Source: Lepidodermella squamata
Taxonomy: Eukaryota; Gastrotricha
Assembly (NCBI GenBank): GCA_047495785.1
Contig: JBLDXI010000054.1
Coordinates: 2,666,001-2,730,000, forward strand
Reading direction: 5' to 3'
DNA: 64,000 nucleotides
Below are positions 52,776 through 64,000 of the stretch, piece after piece. The position numbers and the translations under genes were made by a program. The notes under the pieces were generated by a model. It was not told where the DNA came from. It made no database searches and saw only the letters and a list, made by a program, of their open reading frames with translations. The first letter of the stretch is position 1; each line of letters begins with the position of its first letter.

Positions 52776-53179
52776 CAACGCCGGTTTTTATTTACGCGAC
52801 AACATTATTTTTGCGGCCAACAAATGACCTATAGACCTAACTGGCTATTAGCTCTGTGTCGGTAATGCGCGCTTTTATCGACTTTATTACCGAGCATCAA
52901 TAAAAAAATCAAACCTCTATTACACGCCCCAGTGACCTCGATGTGATTTTTTGCGACTTTTCTCCCCACTCTAGATGTTACTTTATTAAATTGATATTCG
53001 TCGAAAAAAATTGTTTAAATAAATTTTAATTATTTATTCCGTGATTTTGTATCGTGCGGCAATGTTTGATCGAGGACGATGAAATCGCGTAAAAAGAAGG
53101 CAGCTTATGATATTACTAAGCTGATGTTACGCCACCATCGGAGAACGGCCGATTTTTCGATTACAACGCGGTCTTAATC

Positions 53180-56100
53180 ATGTTTGGATTTAATTTAAAC
53201 AAGTTCGTCGACAAAATCCAGCAACAGGTGCCTGTTGCGAAAATGGCCGTGTCGACGCTGGTCGGCGATGCGCCGAGTGCGTCGCCGCCGCCCTCGCCGC
53301 GCCCGGGTGCAGCGCCCAGGGCGCCGGGGCCTAACAGCAACCGGCCATCGACGGGTTCGATGTCGACGTCGGCGAGTTCAAGCAGCGGCCAGTTCGCCTC
53401 GGCGCCACGCCCGATCGCGCCCAGCGGGCCCGGGATGCGCCAGCCGTCGCCCGGGCCCAGCGCGAGCCCGGACCGTTTCGGGTCGCCGCAACACCAGTCG
53501 CGGCTGGCGAGCGGTAACGCGTCGCCTCGCATGTCGATGAGCCCGCCAGCGCCGCCGATGCCGCCACCTGGTGGCGACATGTTCGGCGACATGGCCGGGC
53601 TGAGTGAGGAAGAACGGCTGCACATCGCGGCGGTTCTACAACGGGCTCAGATGGAGATGGAGGCGCAGATAGATACTCCGCCGCCGGCTCAGCGAAAATC
53701 TGTTATTGCTCAACAACCTAGTCCTGCTCCAGTTATTCCTACTACACCTCAACCTCAACCGGTACCTACTGTGACTATTAACCAGCCGAGTTCGCCTGAA
53801 AAGCCGTCACGCTTAGTTGGCGAGCCAGGTGCGACACGGCACCACGGCGCCGATCCTGAGCATGAATCGTCGCCGGAGGAGGACGAGGACGCGAGTAATG
53901 AGCCTCAACTGCTGCAGGCCAATCGTGAGCAACGGCGGCTGCTGTTCGGCAGCTCCGATGAGGGAAGTTCCGATCACGACTCGGAGCTGAGTAGAAATTA
54001 TTACAGCGATGCACATGTTCCTACTACGGCCGGTCAAAGGTTCGCAACACCGATTTTATTATATTTTTCTAGAATCAAAATTTTTCGGAAACAAATCGGG
54101 AATTTTTGTATTGAATTGATTTTTTTTAGGAATTTTCGAAAATTGAGTTCCGAACCCCGTTTTTAATCCCCAAATTTTGAGCTTTTTTCCTAGATTAAAG
54201 CCATGGATATAGGAACATTTAAAAATTAAAGCTACCTTAAAATTGAGGAATGACCTTCCCATTTTTAATTACACTTCGCCTCGATTAGGCGTTTTACCCG
54301 GAATAGTTTGAGGTTAAATTGATCGGAAATTGTTTATTATGCAATTTGCGTGAATTCTAGCGAAAATCCTACCTTCTCCAAAGTTCGGCATCCATTTTTC
54401 AGCATTCAGCATTCGGCCAATGACATTTTAGTGCAGCTTTTAATTTTTTCAATTTCTTTCATAAATTTTGTCGCGTAAATTAGCCAAATAGGAAATTTTA
54501 AGCCATATTTCGGCGCAAAAATTCCAATATTTATGGTAGAATTCAATATTTGAGACGATTACCACTGATTTTTTCAATTCGATACACTCAGAATTCAGGA
54601 TCAATTCTTTAAGGAGGCATTTTTCGCAGGATTTTCTCAGAATTTGTTTTCGTAAATGTGCTGTATTTATGTTCTGGTTTCGAAGTAATTTTTAGGCATT
54701 TTATGCGTGCATTATTTTTTAGGATTTTTATTCAGAGCAATCATGCATGCGTTGACATTATTATTGCGTTGGTCTCGATTTACAACTCGTTAGCATCGAC
54801 CACAGCGGCTGTCACAGCCTGTTATGTCCACAACTGTTGGTACTTGGCGTCATCACCATTGCCCAGCATCATCATTATTTGCTCACTTGATTGCGCCTAA
54901 TTCATATTATACAATAACAGCGCGCGGCAAAGATTTCCGATTTCCGAATAAGCAATCGCGCACATGACCTCGTAAATATATATTGTAATATTATAACGCA
55001 TTTAATACATTAATTTTGTTGATCAAACCGCGCGATGAGCCACCCTGCTGTGTCTCGTTTAACTTTTGGCGTCGCCCCGCCATGTGGCCTTTCGCCTCGT
55101 GTTATCATTAATATTGGCCATGCCATCATTAAGGAGGGCGCGCTGGCCAACAGCACTGTGTGGCCTTTTTCAAGCTACTCCTGTATTCATAATATCGATC
55201 GATTTTCCTGTATAGCAAAGCAGCGGATAGAGTGCCTCGACGTATACCGCGACGGTCGCACTTGAAAATGTGTCGCGCCGTGTGTTATGAAATATGTATC
55301 ACTAGACTATAAGCTCGCGCGCGTGAAGCAAGCAAGACAAGACTAAAACATTTAGGATGGATTTTGTCGCCGCCCGGGCGCGTTGTTGTCGCGGATGTGA
55401 TGTGAGCGCGGCTAACAGCGGGGCTATTACAAGTAATTTTTTGCTGTTTGTTATCACCCTGCCGCAATGTAATTAGCATGTGTGTGACAAGAGAATTAAA
55501 AAGGCTGCGAAAAACAACAAGGATAATGAAGATGCGAAAAAACAAACAACTGAGGTCAAGCGATTATGGCTATATCAAAATCGGAGAACAACAAAACAAT
55601 TATAGGAAAATATCAAGAAATAAGCGTAATTAGTACTGGGATAACAATTTTGAGAAAAATCACTGTCCAAATTCGGAAGCGTCACCAAAAATATCGGAAC
55701 TAATCAACGGGTTTTAATGATTGAAAATCGAAGAATCAATTTTGAGGATTCCACGCAGTGTGATTTTCAGAATTTGCAGTATTTCTTAGGATCTCAATTT
55801 TACTCAATTTTTATGACCAAATGATAGATCTCAGTATTACGCCCATTTTTAGCTATTGGTTGTCATTTTGCGAATTATACTTCAGCCGGCATAGCCGATA
55901 TCGATTCCAAGTATCGATTTTACTAATCAGTGATTTTTCCGATATCATAAGCTTGGGAAGCTAAGATTGAAAATTACTCTGAGTACCTGAGGCTACCAGA
56001 AAGCAAAAATAAAAAAATCGGACGGTCCGAAGTCCTAAGTTTAGCGATCATTAAAGGGAAAGGTCGAAATCGCAAAAACCGGAATTTTTCTGAACTTGAT

Positions 56101-59100
56101 TGCTCTGACCCTCAATCTTCAGTCTTTGGACCCAAGAATATTTCATTTTTTTTGTGGATATTTTAAAATTATTAGAGGTAGACGTAGTTTTTCCTAAAAA
56201 CTTTCCTAACGAATTTGGGAAGCTGACAAATTTCTGAAAATTTCTAGCAAGAATGGCCCATTTCTTTTCTTATTTTTTTCGATATTTGATTGAAAAATTT
56301 TGTGTGAGAATTTTTTTTTCGAATTTTCTTTCATTATTTTTTATTTTTTTTTAGGTACGATGATTTTGCTGATAGCCGGCAAATGGTTCACGAGGAAGAA
56401 GAGCCGTTGCCGGAACTCGAGCTGGAACCGGAACACGAGTTCGAACCGGAACCAGAACCGGAACCCGAACTGGAACCGGAACCTGAACCTGAACCTCTCG
56501 ATCACCAGTACCAAGACCGGTACGATCATCAAGACTTCGAGATGGAGCTCGACCATCACCAGCAGGATGAACAACAACAACAGCATTACCAGGGTGACCA
56601 AGATCATCAGCTTGGTGATCTTAGTCAAGTTGATGCTGAACTTGAACCGGTTTCTTACGCGACGCAGCAGCAGCATAGTGATGATAATTATTACCCAGAA
56701 AACGAAGAGGAAGAAGAACTGGCGATAACTTACACGGACGAGCAACTCGCCGAGGAAGAGTTCATGCGGCAAGAAATTTTGAGCCCGACCGGGGTGGAGG
56801 GCGAGGAAGAGGGGGACATTATCGAAGACACCCCGCCACCGCCTGCTGAAGAGTTGATGATCGAAGAGCAGGAACAGCCGATTTCTTACTCGATAACTCG
56901 CCGGTCTTCCTCGACGCATTCGCAACAATTCCAGCAGCAAATGGAGGAAGCTATGGACTTTACGCCTTATCAGCAGCAGATTTTAATACCTCGAAATGAA
57001 GATTACTACCACCAGTCAACGGCTAGGACTAGCCGGAGTAGTTTAAGCGACCATTTGCTGGAACCAGCCGAGCCTGAGCCCGAACCTGAGCCGGTGGAGG
57101 AGGAGGAGTTTGAGTTTAATCAAAGCCATCACGGCCAGAATGATGACGATGTTCAAATCGAGTTGTGCCCGATTTGCCGCGACGCTGCGTTGGATATTGA
57201 TTTGGATACGTCTAAGGTATGCGCCGATTGCGAGCGGTACGTCTGCAAGAACTGCGGGTCTTACGAACAGCCCGGGCAGCCGGACAGCCAGCAGCGGTTG
57301 AAGCAGTGGCTATGCATGGAGTGCGAGGCGAGGCGGCAGTTGGAGCTGAGGCGGACGTTGACCGAAAAATGGGCCGTTACGTCGTCGCAGTCGTCGAAAA
57401 AAGACCGCAACCGGCTGGCGAAAGCGGCGACGATTAGCACGGAACTGGCGCATGACATGCCGCAGCCGCACCCGGTCGCCCAGGTGGCGTCGAGCGGCGC
57501 CAGTTCCGCGTCGCCGACGAAATCCGACTCGGCGATAACCACGCGCCGGCAGTCACTGCCCGACGCGTTCGACCTGGAACAGGGTGATGTTGACGTCACG
57601 GTTCAGGAGATCCTGGCCGAGGATGCGGATCTGCAGCAGCACCGTAAACAGCAGCAGTTTGATATTGAAAGGTCGATATCGATCGGGCCATCTGCGAGTG
57701 AGGTCAACCGTGACGTTACGTCCCAGCCTGTGTTAGCCGATGATATTGAGATGGATGATGAGGAGCCGCTGTCGCATAGCACTTACCAACCGCCTGAATC
57801 GGTTGAATCGCCGTCTTTCACCCAGGAGCAACAGCTACAACCGCAACAACCAGAGCCTTATCAACAAACTTTAGATGACGCTATCGAGGAGGAGTATGGC
57901 TTCACGCAGCATCAGGAGCCTGAGCCAGTTCCGGAGCCGGAGTTGGACCAGGAGCAGTACGAAGAGTACGAACCTGCCGCTCAAGTTGTACCCAGCCAGC
58001 CGGTTAGGGGTGACGACCAAATGTCGGGCAGTGATGGGTTGATCCCTGAGACTGAGTTCGAGTACCAAGAAGTTCGGTGGTATTCAAAGTATTCCGATGA
58101 GAATTTGCAGCAGTCGGCTGCTGGTGGGGTGCCGATTGAGGCGGTGGATTCTGCGTCTGCTGCTTCCAGTTCGGCGGCGGCAGTGGTGCCTAGTGATGCG
58201 TCAGCAGCTGTGATACCTCCTCTTCCTTTCGACGGTGATAGCCCGGCCGAGGCCGAGTTCTACACAACTCAAGGCGAAACGCAACGGCAGTCGGTTGACA
58301 GTCAACTATCGGTAAATTTTGGTCTCTTCTTTTATACAGGGTGGCCAAAAAAGTCGGCAGATGGCGAATTCGACGGGCATCATTTTAATGAGGAGATTCG
58401 AGAAATTGAGGAGTTCCATTGGCCAAAGAATGCTTGAACTTCTTAAAACCCCTCATTGAATTGATGCGCATCGAATTCGCCTTCTGCGGAATTTGTTGGC
58501 CACCCTGTAGAGAGAATATTGCCCCTGATTATAGGACTTGGTTAGGCTCACAAACTTGAAATTTGTGAGAAATTTTCCAAATTTGGGAAATTATAATTTG
58601 CGAATACACACCCTAAATTTAGGCGACCAGCACTAAAATTTTCCAAAATATTAAACTTTGCCTAACTTTGCGCTACTTTGCCTAACCCTCAGATCTCTCT
58701 TTTCGCGTATTTGGGGTCAGTTTTCGACTTATTCTTTACTTCAGAGCCGATATCGATTCCAAGTATCGATTTTACAAATCAGTGATTTTTCGAAAATCGA
58801 AAATTATCCTACAATACTTTAGGACAGCAGGTCGCTCTAATAAGAAAAAAAAATCAGAGAAAAGAAAGGAAAAATTCGAAACCGCAATTATAAATCGGAA
58901 AATTTTAGTTCTAGGATGCTGAAATGTACTGCTATAATTTTAGACCGATTAACAGCCAATTTTTATAATCTTATCCATAATAAAATACGCTGCAATTTTC
59001 CGCGATTTTAGGCCTCGTAGCTATAAGTATTTGGCAAAAATTACAGTCGTTCCCATTTCTGGGACATTCATTAGAAAAAAACATATTTTCTCACGGTTTC

Positions 59101-62100
59101 TCGAGGCTGTTAGGTGAAAATACAAAGTTTAAACTCAATTTTGCCTATAAACTATCCACCGTAATTTGTTTATATTATTAAAATTATTAAAAAAGAATGA
59201 CCTGAATATTTTCAGAAATAATTTAATTTCGTGTGAATTCTAGCCTATAAAAATATCAAATTGTCAAAAATGCCACGAATTCCCGTTGAATCAGCTCAAT
59301 TTTTTACCTTGCATTGATAGTTGTCTTTTCCTTTTTTTCGTGTAAATTATTAAACGATATTGAACTGAAGCTATTTTCGCCAGACCTCATTAAGGCCGCA
59401 CTCTTGTTTTTTTTTCCATGCGCAGCCACTGCACAAAATCGGCGTTATAGTAGTAGTCGTAGTAGAATGCGTAATTGATCTCATTTTTCACCGCAGCAGC
59501 GCTGGTACTTTTTTTAAGACGTCTGGTGGGAAAACTATCGCTTCCGGTCGAAAAATGTGGCGCTTGATTAATTCTCACTCAAGTAAGTATGATATAATAC
59601 AAATAATATGAAATCAATCAATTGCGGTGATGAAAAACCGCCAGGGAACACGGGCACAGGTTGTTTTTTCCTGCGCGTATATTATAGCGATTTTTTTTCT
59701 ATACCCATAATCACTACAAAACCGCGACTATTAAATCAGCTCAGTGTAGCGGAACATTTTTGCCACCTAAAAATAATTGATTTTCGGTATTATACTACTT
59801 CATGTTTACAGCAATACTCGGCGATGACTGTCGAGGAGATGACGAACCAGCTGACGGGCGAGCTGCTCGCCGACGACCACCACGAGTTCGGCGTCGTCAT
59901 CCGCGGCGACGCGCCCGTCGACTTCAGCCGCGCGCCTGCTGAGCCGCCCAGTGCGGACGCCACCGGCGCCGAGCTGCCCCCGGCTGATCTCCAACAGCAA
60001 TGGCTACAACAGTTTCAGGGCTCGACAGATTTTGCCTACTTCTCCGCCCCGCCTTCTCAGCCCCCGCCGCCTCCACCGGTCCCGCCGAGGCAGTCGCAGC
60101 CGCAGCAGCAGCAACAGCAGAATCAAAACTGGGCGCCGGCCTCTGCGACACCCGGGCTCCCCTCGGATCTGTCACCCATTCTCGACGTGTCACCCTCGAT
60201 CGAAGAGTTCGAGGAGGAGCTTATGATCGAACAGCAGAAGCAGTTGAGAGAGGCTGAAGAGCAGGAGGAGGAGGAAGAGTTTCTGCCTGAGGAGCAAGTT
60301 GAGTCACCCTACTCGTCGCCGCCCCAACAACAGCCGTTGCAACAGCAATTATCAGCCGGGCAGGTGGTGCCTCGCCTCAGTGAAGAGGAGATGAGTTCGT
60401 TTTACAAATGCGACGATTTATCGTCGTCATTTTCCCGCCTTAAAAAGTCGCCGAAATTTGAGTTCGGATTGTCGGATCTTGTGACGGCTGAGCAGGAACA
60501 ACAGGGCGACTCAATTGATGAGGCGAGTATGGACGCTGATGCGAGTATGGACATGCCGCGGTCGGATTCTGGGGACATTCAAATGGAGACACTGGGCAGT
60601 TTTAATATTGTCGTGAAACCAACTCAGCAACCAGCTAAGCCGGCTCAAGTTCAGCAGCAACAGCAGCAGCATCAACAACAGCAGCAACATAGCAAGCAGA
60701 ATTTCAATGCTCACCAAGCTCAAGATATCGAATATCATGACAAGCGGCAAGGTTTGTCTCTATAACTATAGTCCTAAATTTCCCAAATCATTTCAGGCTT
60801 ATTCTAACAACTTGAAAAGGATCTAACCCCTATCCTATCTACCTATGCCATTTTTTAAGAACTTCCAAACCAATTTAATAATTAATTAATTTTTAGAAAG
60901 TTAAGAGGATCTATCCTAATCTAACCTAATTCATTTTTTAACAATTTCTAACACATTAAAATTAAATTACATTCAAATTTTTTTGAAATTTTGAAATTTA
61001 TTGGTATGGTATCAACTTCCAGCATGGATCGGCGAAACTTCAGATGGCTCCATGAATACTAATTTAGACCTGCCTGAAAGTAAGGAAGGTGATCATTTAG
61101 GACAATATGCATGCATTATTCATTCCATTCATGCACTTTCCGGCTTCTGCAAATAATTGCAAAATTTTCATGAATTTTATTTCAAGCATTCGCTTTCCAT
61201 TGACATGCTTGAGGCTTGGAAATTTCATTTCTGCTGAAATCGCTAGTTAATGGAATGTTCCCACCTGGCCTCTAGTAACCTAACTCGGAATCACACAAAG
61301 AGGAGGAGGGAAATTTGAACCAAACCATTCTTTTCAAAAAACAAAGATCAAAATAATATTTTAATATTTTAATTTTAGGGATCCTTGATTTTCTTGCAAA
61401 TTTTGAGAATTTTATTTTCTTTTTACCTGATTTTTTGGCAATTTAAAAATGGTTTGCTTAATTTGGGACCCTTATTATGGTTGTTAATTTCGGCTGCTCA
61501 TGTGCATATTCAATGGCCTTGTTAGATCTCAAATTAAGATTCGCCTAATAAATGGTTGCAATATCCAAAAAATTGATCGTTTTCTCAAACACCTTGAGTT
61601 TCATGTCAAGCGAATGTTGATGAGACAGGAAAGTGTAGACAAAAATCTCACGTTCTAGCTTGGGAATCTAAAGTTCAAGCCTGTTCACGATTACCCCGCG
61701 TTCTGCAGTCAATCTTTACATTTAGTTTCATTTAATTTCATGAATGGAAGCCACTATTCTCTCTTTATTCGGATCCAATATAATATTTCGATCCTTTTCC
61801 AAGCCATGTTAACAATTTTCTTTCTTTTGCAGATGATTCCTACGAGCCGAACTACGAAAGCGTGCATTCAATCAGCGAAGATATTGTCAAAAGCTTCTCG
61901 CTCGACGCTTCATCGTTCGACCGCGATTCACTCGTCAGTCTCGGTGGGAAGAAGCCTGCGGCCCAGCCGCAGCCTGTCGCCCCGCCGAAACCACCCCCGC
62001 CTGCCCAGCCCATTCCGCCGCCTAAACCGGCTGCAGTTGCTCAGAAGCCTTTGCCTCCACCGCCAGCTCCAACACTGCCGCCTAAACCTCAACAGGTGGC

Positions 62101-62812
62101 GCCGCCAGCGCCGCCAGCGCCGCCCCCGAAACCGGTTCCACCCCAGCCACCGCCGAAACCTGCCGCGCCACTACCTCAAAAGGCACCATCAGTCCAGCCA
62201 GCTAAGCCGGTTCCAAAACCGGAACCAGTTCCGGCACCAGCTCCAGTGTCGGTTCCAGCGCCGGTGCCGGTTCCAGCACCAGTCCCGGCTCCGAAAACCC
62301 CAGCAGCTCCAGCTCCTCAACCTCAAAAGGCCGCTGCTCCAACAACCCGGGCGCCAACTTCCCCTCAACAACCGGCGCCGAAAGCAGTACCAATTAGTAG
62401 TACCACTCCGGCTCCGATAACAGTTGATACCAAATCTCAGGCATCACCTGTTAGACCTGTCGCGCCTGTATCTCCAGCCGGTTCCGCGTCCCCGGCGACT
62501 CGTCGCCAGGTACAGCAGGCGCAAGCGGCTCAGTACCAAGTAACCTTAGCCAGCCAAGTCGAGCGACGCGATGCTTTCCTTCGCGGAACCGCCGACCAGC
62601 CTCAGCAAGAACCGCAACCAGCAGCTGCGGCGAAAAGCGCAGTTTCGCCGAAAACTGGGGCGAAGCCACAACCGCAGCAACAACAGCCGCAGCCTGCTCA
62701 GCCACGCGTGACCTTTCAAACTTCGCTTCCAGACTCTTCGACGACATCCAGTGGGGATTCACATCCAGCGACACGAACACCTGTCCCTGGGCCGGCAACT
62801 GCGCCGAAAAGA
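53180..62812 (+). CDS. Piccolo/Bassoon/RIM-like presynaptic active-zone protein (N-terminal part, 3' incomplete)
   Basis: Four coding exons: 53180-54039, 56355-58311, 59812-60751, 61833-62812 (about 1,579 codons); the last ends at donor AGA|GTGAGT and no later exon is evident before the window end. Splice phases agree. Residues 141-165 (LSEEERLHIAAVLQRAQMEME) match the short helix preceding the zinc finger in RIM-family proteins. A FYVE-type zinc finger at 558-610 (CPICRDAALD, VCADCERYVCKNCG, WLCMECEARRQ) is closest to Piccolo/Bassoon/Fife fingers. The rest is disordered: Pro/Ser-rich, Glu-Pro tandem runs after 56390, polyGln, and PPKP/Pro-Ala repeats (possible SH3 ligands). Such scaffolds organise synaptic vesicles and calcium channels at release sites. 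PDZ and C2 domains, if present, lie downstream. Confidence 0.8.
54040..56354 (+). other. Intron 1 of the active-zone gene (2.3 kb)
   Basis: Donor AAAG|GTTCGC, acceptor TTTTTTTTTAG|GTACGATG. Contains one copy of a dispersed 45-bp repeat (55894-55938). Short open frames within it are unsupported. Confidence 0.65.
55894..55938. repeat. Dispersed 45-bp repeat, copy 1
   Basis: Starts GCCGATATCGATTCCAAG and ends AATCAGTGATTTTT; matches 58746-58790 with about one mismatch. Confidence 0.8.
58337..58508. mobile_element. Mariner-type MITE in intron 2 of the active-zone gene
   Basis: 172 bp, flanked by TA on both sides. Terminal inverted repeats of about 45 bp with few mismatches, beginning CAGGGTGGCCAA, a sequence typical of Tc1/mariner-derived ends. 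No coding capacity. It starts 25 bp after the splice donor, close to the 5' splice site. Confidence 0.85.
58746..58790. repeat. Dispersed 45-bp repeat, copy 2
   Basis: Second copy of the repeat at 55894-55938, in the next intron of the same gene and the same orientation. Confidence 0.8.
60752..61832 (+). other. Intron 3 of the active-zone gene (1.1 kb)
   Basis: Donor CAAG|GTTTGT, acceptor TTTTGCAG|ATGATTCC. AT-rich, no feature recognised. Confidence 0.6.
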
Positions 62813-64000
62813 GTGAGTTTAAAAAAATCCTCCTTAATTATTTATGATGAAAGCTGATTGCTGATTTTTCTCCTACTTTTTTTTGCCCGGGAAAAAAATC
62901 TGGCGTTCTTAGTTACTCGCGTCGCTAAGGCCGAGCACTTGAGAATTTTTTGCGTCTGCTCCTGATTTATGCAAAACTTGAAGATGATTATGCATTCTGA
63001 AATCGATCTTCAATAAGTTCGCCGCCGCCTTTTCGCCTTCTTTTTCTCTCCCTCGCTTTTTGTACTACACTAATCTATGTTGTATTAAAAATGCATTATT
63101 ACGCGAAAGAAACGCGTTCGATTTTATAGCGGCCTCTAAATGGTAAGTAAGTTTCGTTATTTTAGCTGGACTGCACCTTTTTTACTAATACATACTACCA
63201 ACTGATAAAAGGAAATACGAGAGACACACACAGGCCTGGATGTGTGTTTAGCATATATACACTTATTGTCGTTTCGCGACAAAGTTTCAAACAAAATATT
63301 AGTTCATTATTTTTCGGCCACGGATAATGTCATCGATTTCGGAAGCGGCGGCGGTGGTGGTAGTGGTGATGATATGCGTGGTTATTATATTCAACACTGA
63401 TCTCTTCGCGTGCGCGCGTGAAAATTATTTGTAAATATTTTAGCGCGAGCGCGCGCAATAAAAATGCGCGCCCGCAGAGAGAGCGCGATTTGTTGTGCGC
63501 AAACACGTTGCGCGTGCGCGACATGGTTTTTCGCTAAATATAGAAACTGGGGTGCGGTATAGATGTAAGTATATTTTATTTACGCCTCGTTATACTCGAT
63601 ACGCCGATTACACCGCAATTATAAGCCAGAGGCGTGACATTTCGAATTCAGCAAGCAGCGCCGCTTGGTCTCAATCAAAATAACACGTAAATAATAAAAA
63701 CTCCACATTATATGCAACCGATGAAAGACATACTCGCTAATATTGGATTCAGTAGAAAAATAAAACCCGAATCGCCAATAAAAAGTTGTGTCCCCCTCGC
63801 ATTCATGCATCTACTGGCCTAGTTTTTATTAGTGATCTCGACACAAAAAAATGACGCTTTATTCCAAGTTATCTTATCGAAATCGATTGAAGCAACTGCG
63901 AGGTCAGGTGATGCGAATTTTGCGATAATTTGAGCGATTATCATGTCGCCGTGATGAAGGCGATGATGACAGCCATAGCTTCGGCTCGACAATCAACGGC
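62813..64000. other. Window end: probable intron of the active-zone gene
   Basis: 1.2 kb after the last supported exon. Low-complexity with GCGC-rich and TA-rich patches, like 51-53 kb. No exon, RNA gene or domain recognised. Confidence 0.45.

Larger units (their letters stand above)
50598..53179. other. Long low-complexity upstream region of the active-zone gene
   Basis: 2.6 kb with no supported gene. From about 50.9 kb the sequence becomes rich in TA runs, ATT triplets, GCGC/CGCG patches and TAG/TCG triplet arrays, unlike the compact sequence to the left. Probably promoter, 5' UTR exons and regulatory DNA of the gene starting at 53180. Confidence 0.5.
58312..59811 (+). other. Intron 2 of the active-zone gene (1.5 kb)
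   Basis: Donor TCG|GTAAAT, acceptor TTTACAG|CAATACTCG. Holds a MITE (58337-58508) and the second 45-bp repeat. Confidence 0.65.

Noticed and set aside
51500-52900. Several 60-90-codon frames
   Set aside because: Arise from microsatellite and triplet-repeat DNA; composition is not protein-like.
53161-53625. Pro/Gly/Arg-rich frames on both strands
   Set aside because: Out-of-frame shadows of the GC-rich Pro/Ser coding exon of the active-zone gene.
56341-56940. Leu/Phe/Arg-rich frame on the minus strand resembling a membrane protein
   Set aside because: Antisense of the Glu/Pro-rich exon; hydrophobicity is an artefact of complementing GAA/CCN codons.
59608-59811. Upstream extension of active-zone exon 3 starting at an ATG
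   Set aside because: A good in-phase acceptor (TTTACAG) at 59811 joins exon 2; the extension is intronic.

Overview
This is gene-dense DNA from a small-genome animal. It has many short (about 45-60 nt) GT...AG introns with T-rich 3' splice sites, U4 snRNA genes, secreted multidomain proteins, a Cys-loop ion channel, copine, nuclear receptors and a presynaptic scaffold. Several genes have an unpaired splice acceptor 1-16 nt before the ATG, and the nuclear receptor genes lie as close as 43 bp head-to-tail. Both point to spliced-leader trans-splicing and operon-like transcription. A nematode is the simplest guess, but a rotifer, flatworm or other trans-splicing protostome is not excluded; the sequence does not settle the species.

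Layout. 1-6.4 kb (minus): four tandem nuclear receptor genes (one cut by the window edge), each with two DNA-binding domains; the third carries a 1-nt frameshift. 7.9-10.4 kb (plus): a two-exon ankyrin-repeat protein. 10.8-15.9 kb (plus): two tandem single-exon GABA-B-like class C receptors. 16.2-17.8 kb (minus): a small two-TM protein and a type II membrane glycosyltransferase-like protein. 18.2-21.1 kb (plus): a bacterial-looking glyoxalase-fold (VOC) protein and a GH3-domain protein. 21.1-28.6 kb (minus): class C receptor, U4 snRNA, tRNA-Gln, RING/TRIM protein, class C receptor. 29.0-30.9 kb (plus): copine. 31.3-36.0 kb (minus): a 13-exon astacin-like protein whose zinc site is destroyed, with EGF, CUB and kringle-like parts. 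37.7-45.7 kb (plus): tRNA-Gln/U4 cassettes interleaved with a mucin-like protein and a fifth class C receptor. 45.7-47.3 kb (minus): Cys-loop channel. 49.0-50.6 kb (plus): GT10 fucosyltransferase. 53.2 kb to the window end (plus): the N-terminal half of a Piccolo/Bassoon/RIM-like active-zone protein with kilobase introns.

Three themes link the genes. First, local duplication: the nuclear receptors, the class C receptors and the tRNA-Gln/U4 cassettes all multiply here, and one cassette+receptor pair appears twice in opposite orientation about 20 kb apart. Second, chemical sensing: ligand-binding receptors (nuclear, class C, Cys-loop) dominate the gene content. Third, mobile or foldback DNA: a 163-bp-arm inverted repeat in an intron, a perfect 27-bp hairpin, and two related TA-flanked MITE-like elements.

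Gene models were built by eye from reading frames, splice sites and paralog comparison. Exon joins are supported by phase arithmetic but not by transcripts. Domain names are from motif recognition, not from searches.
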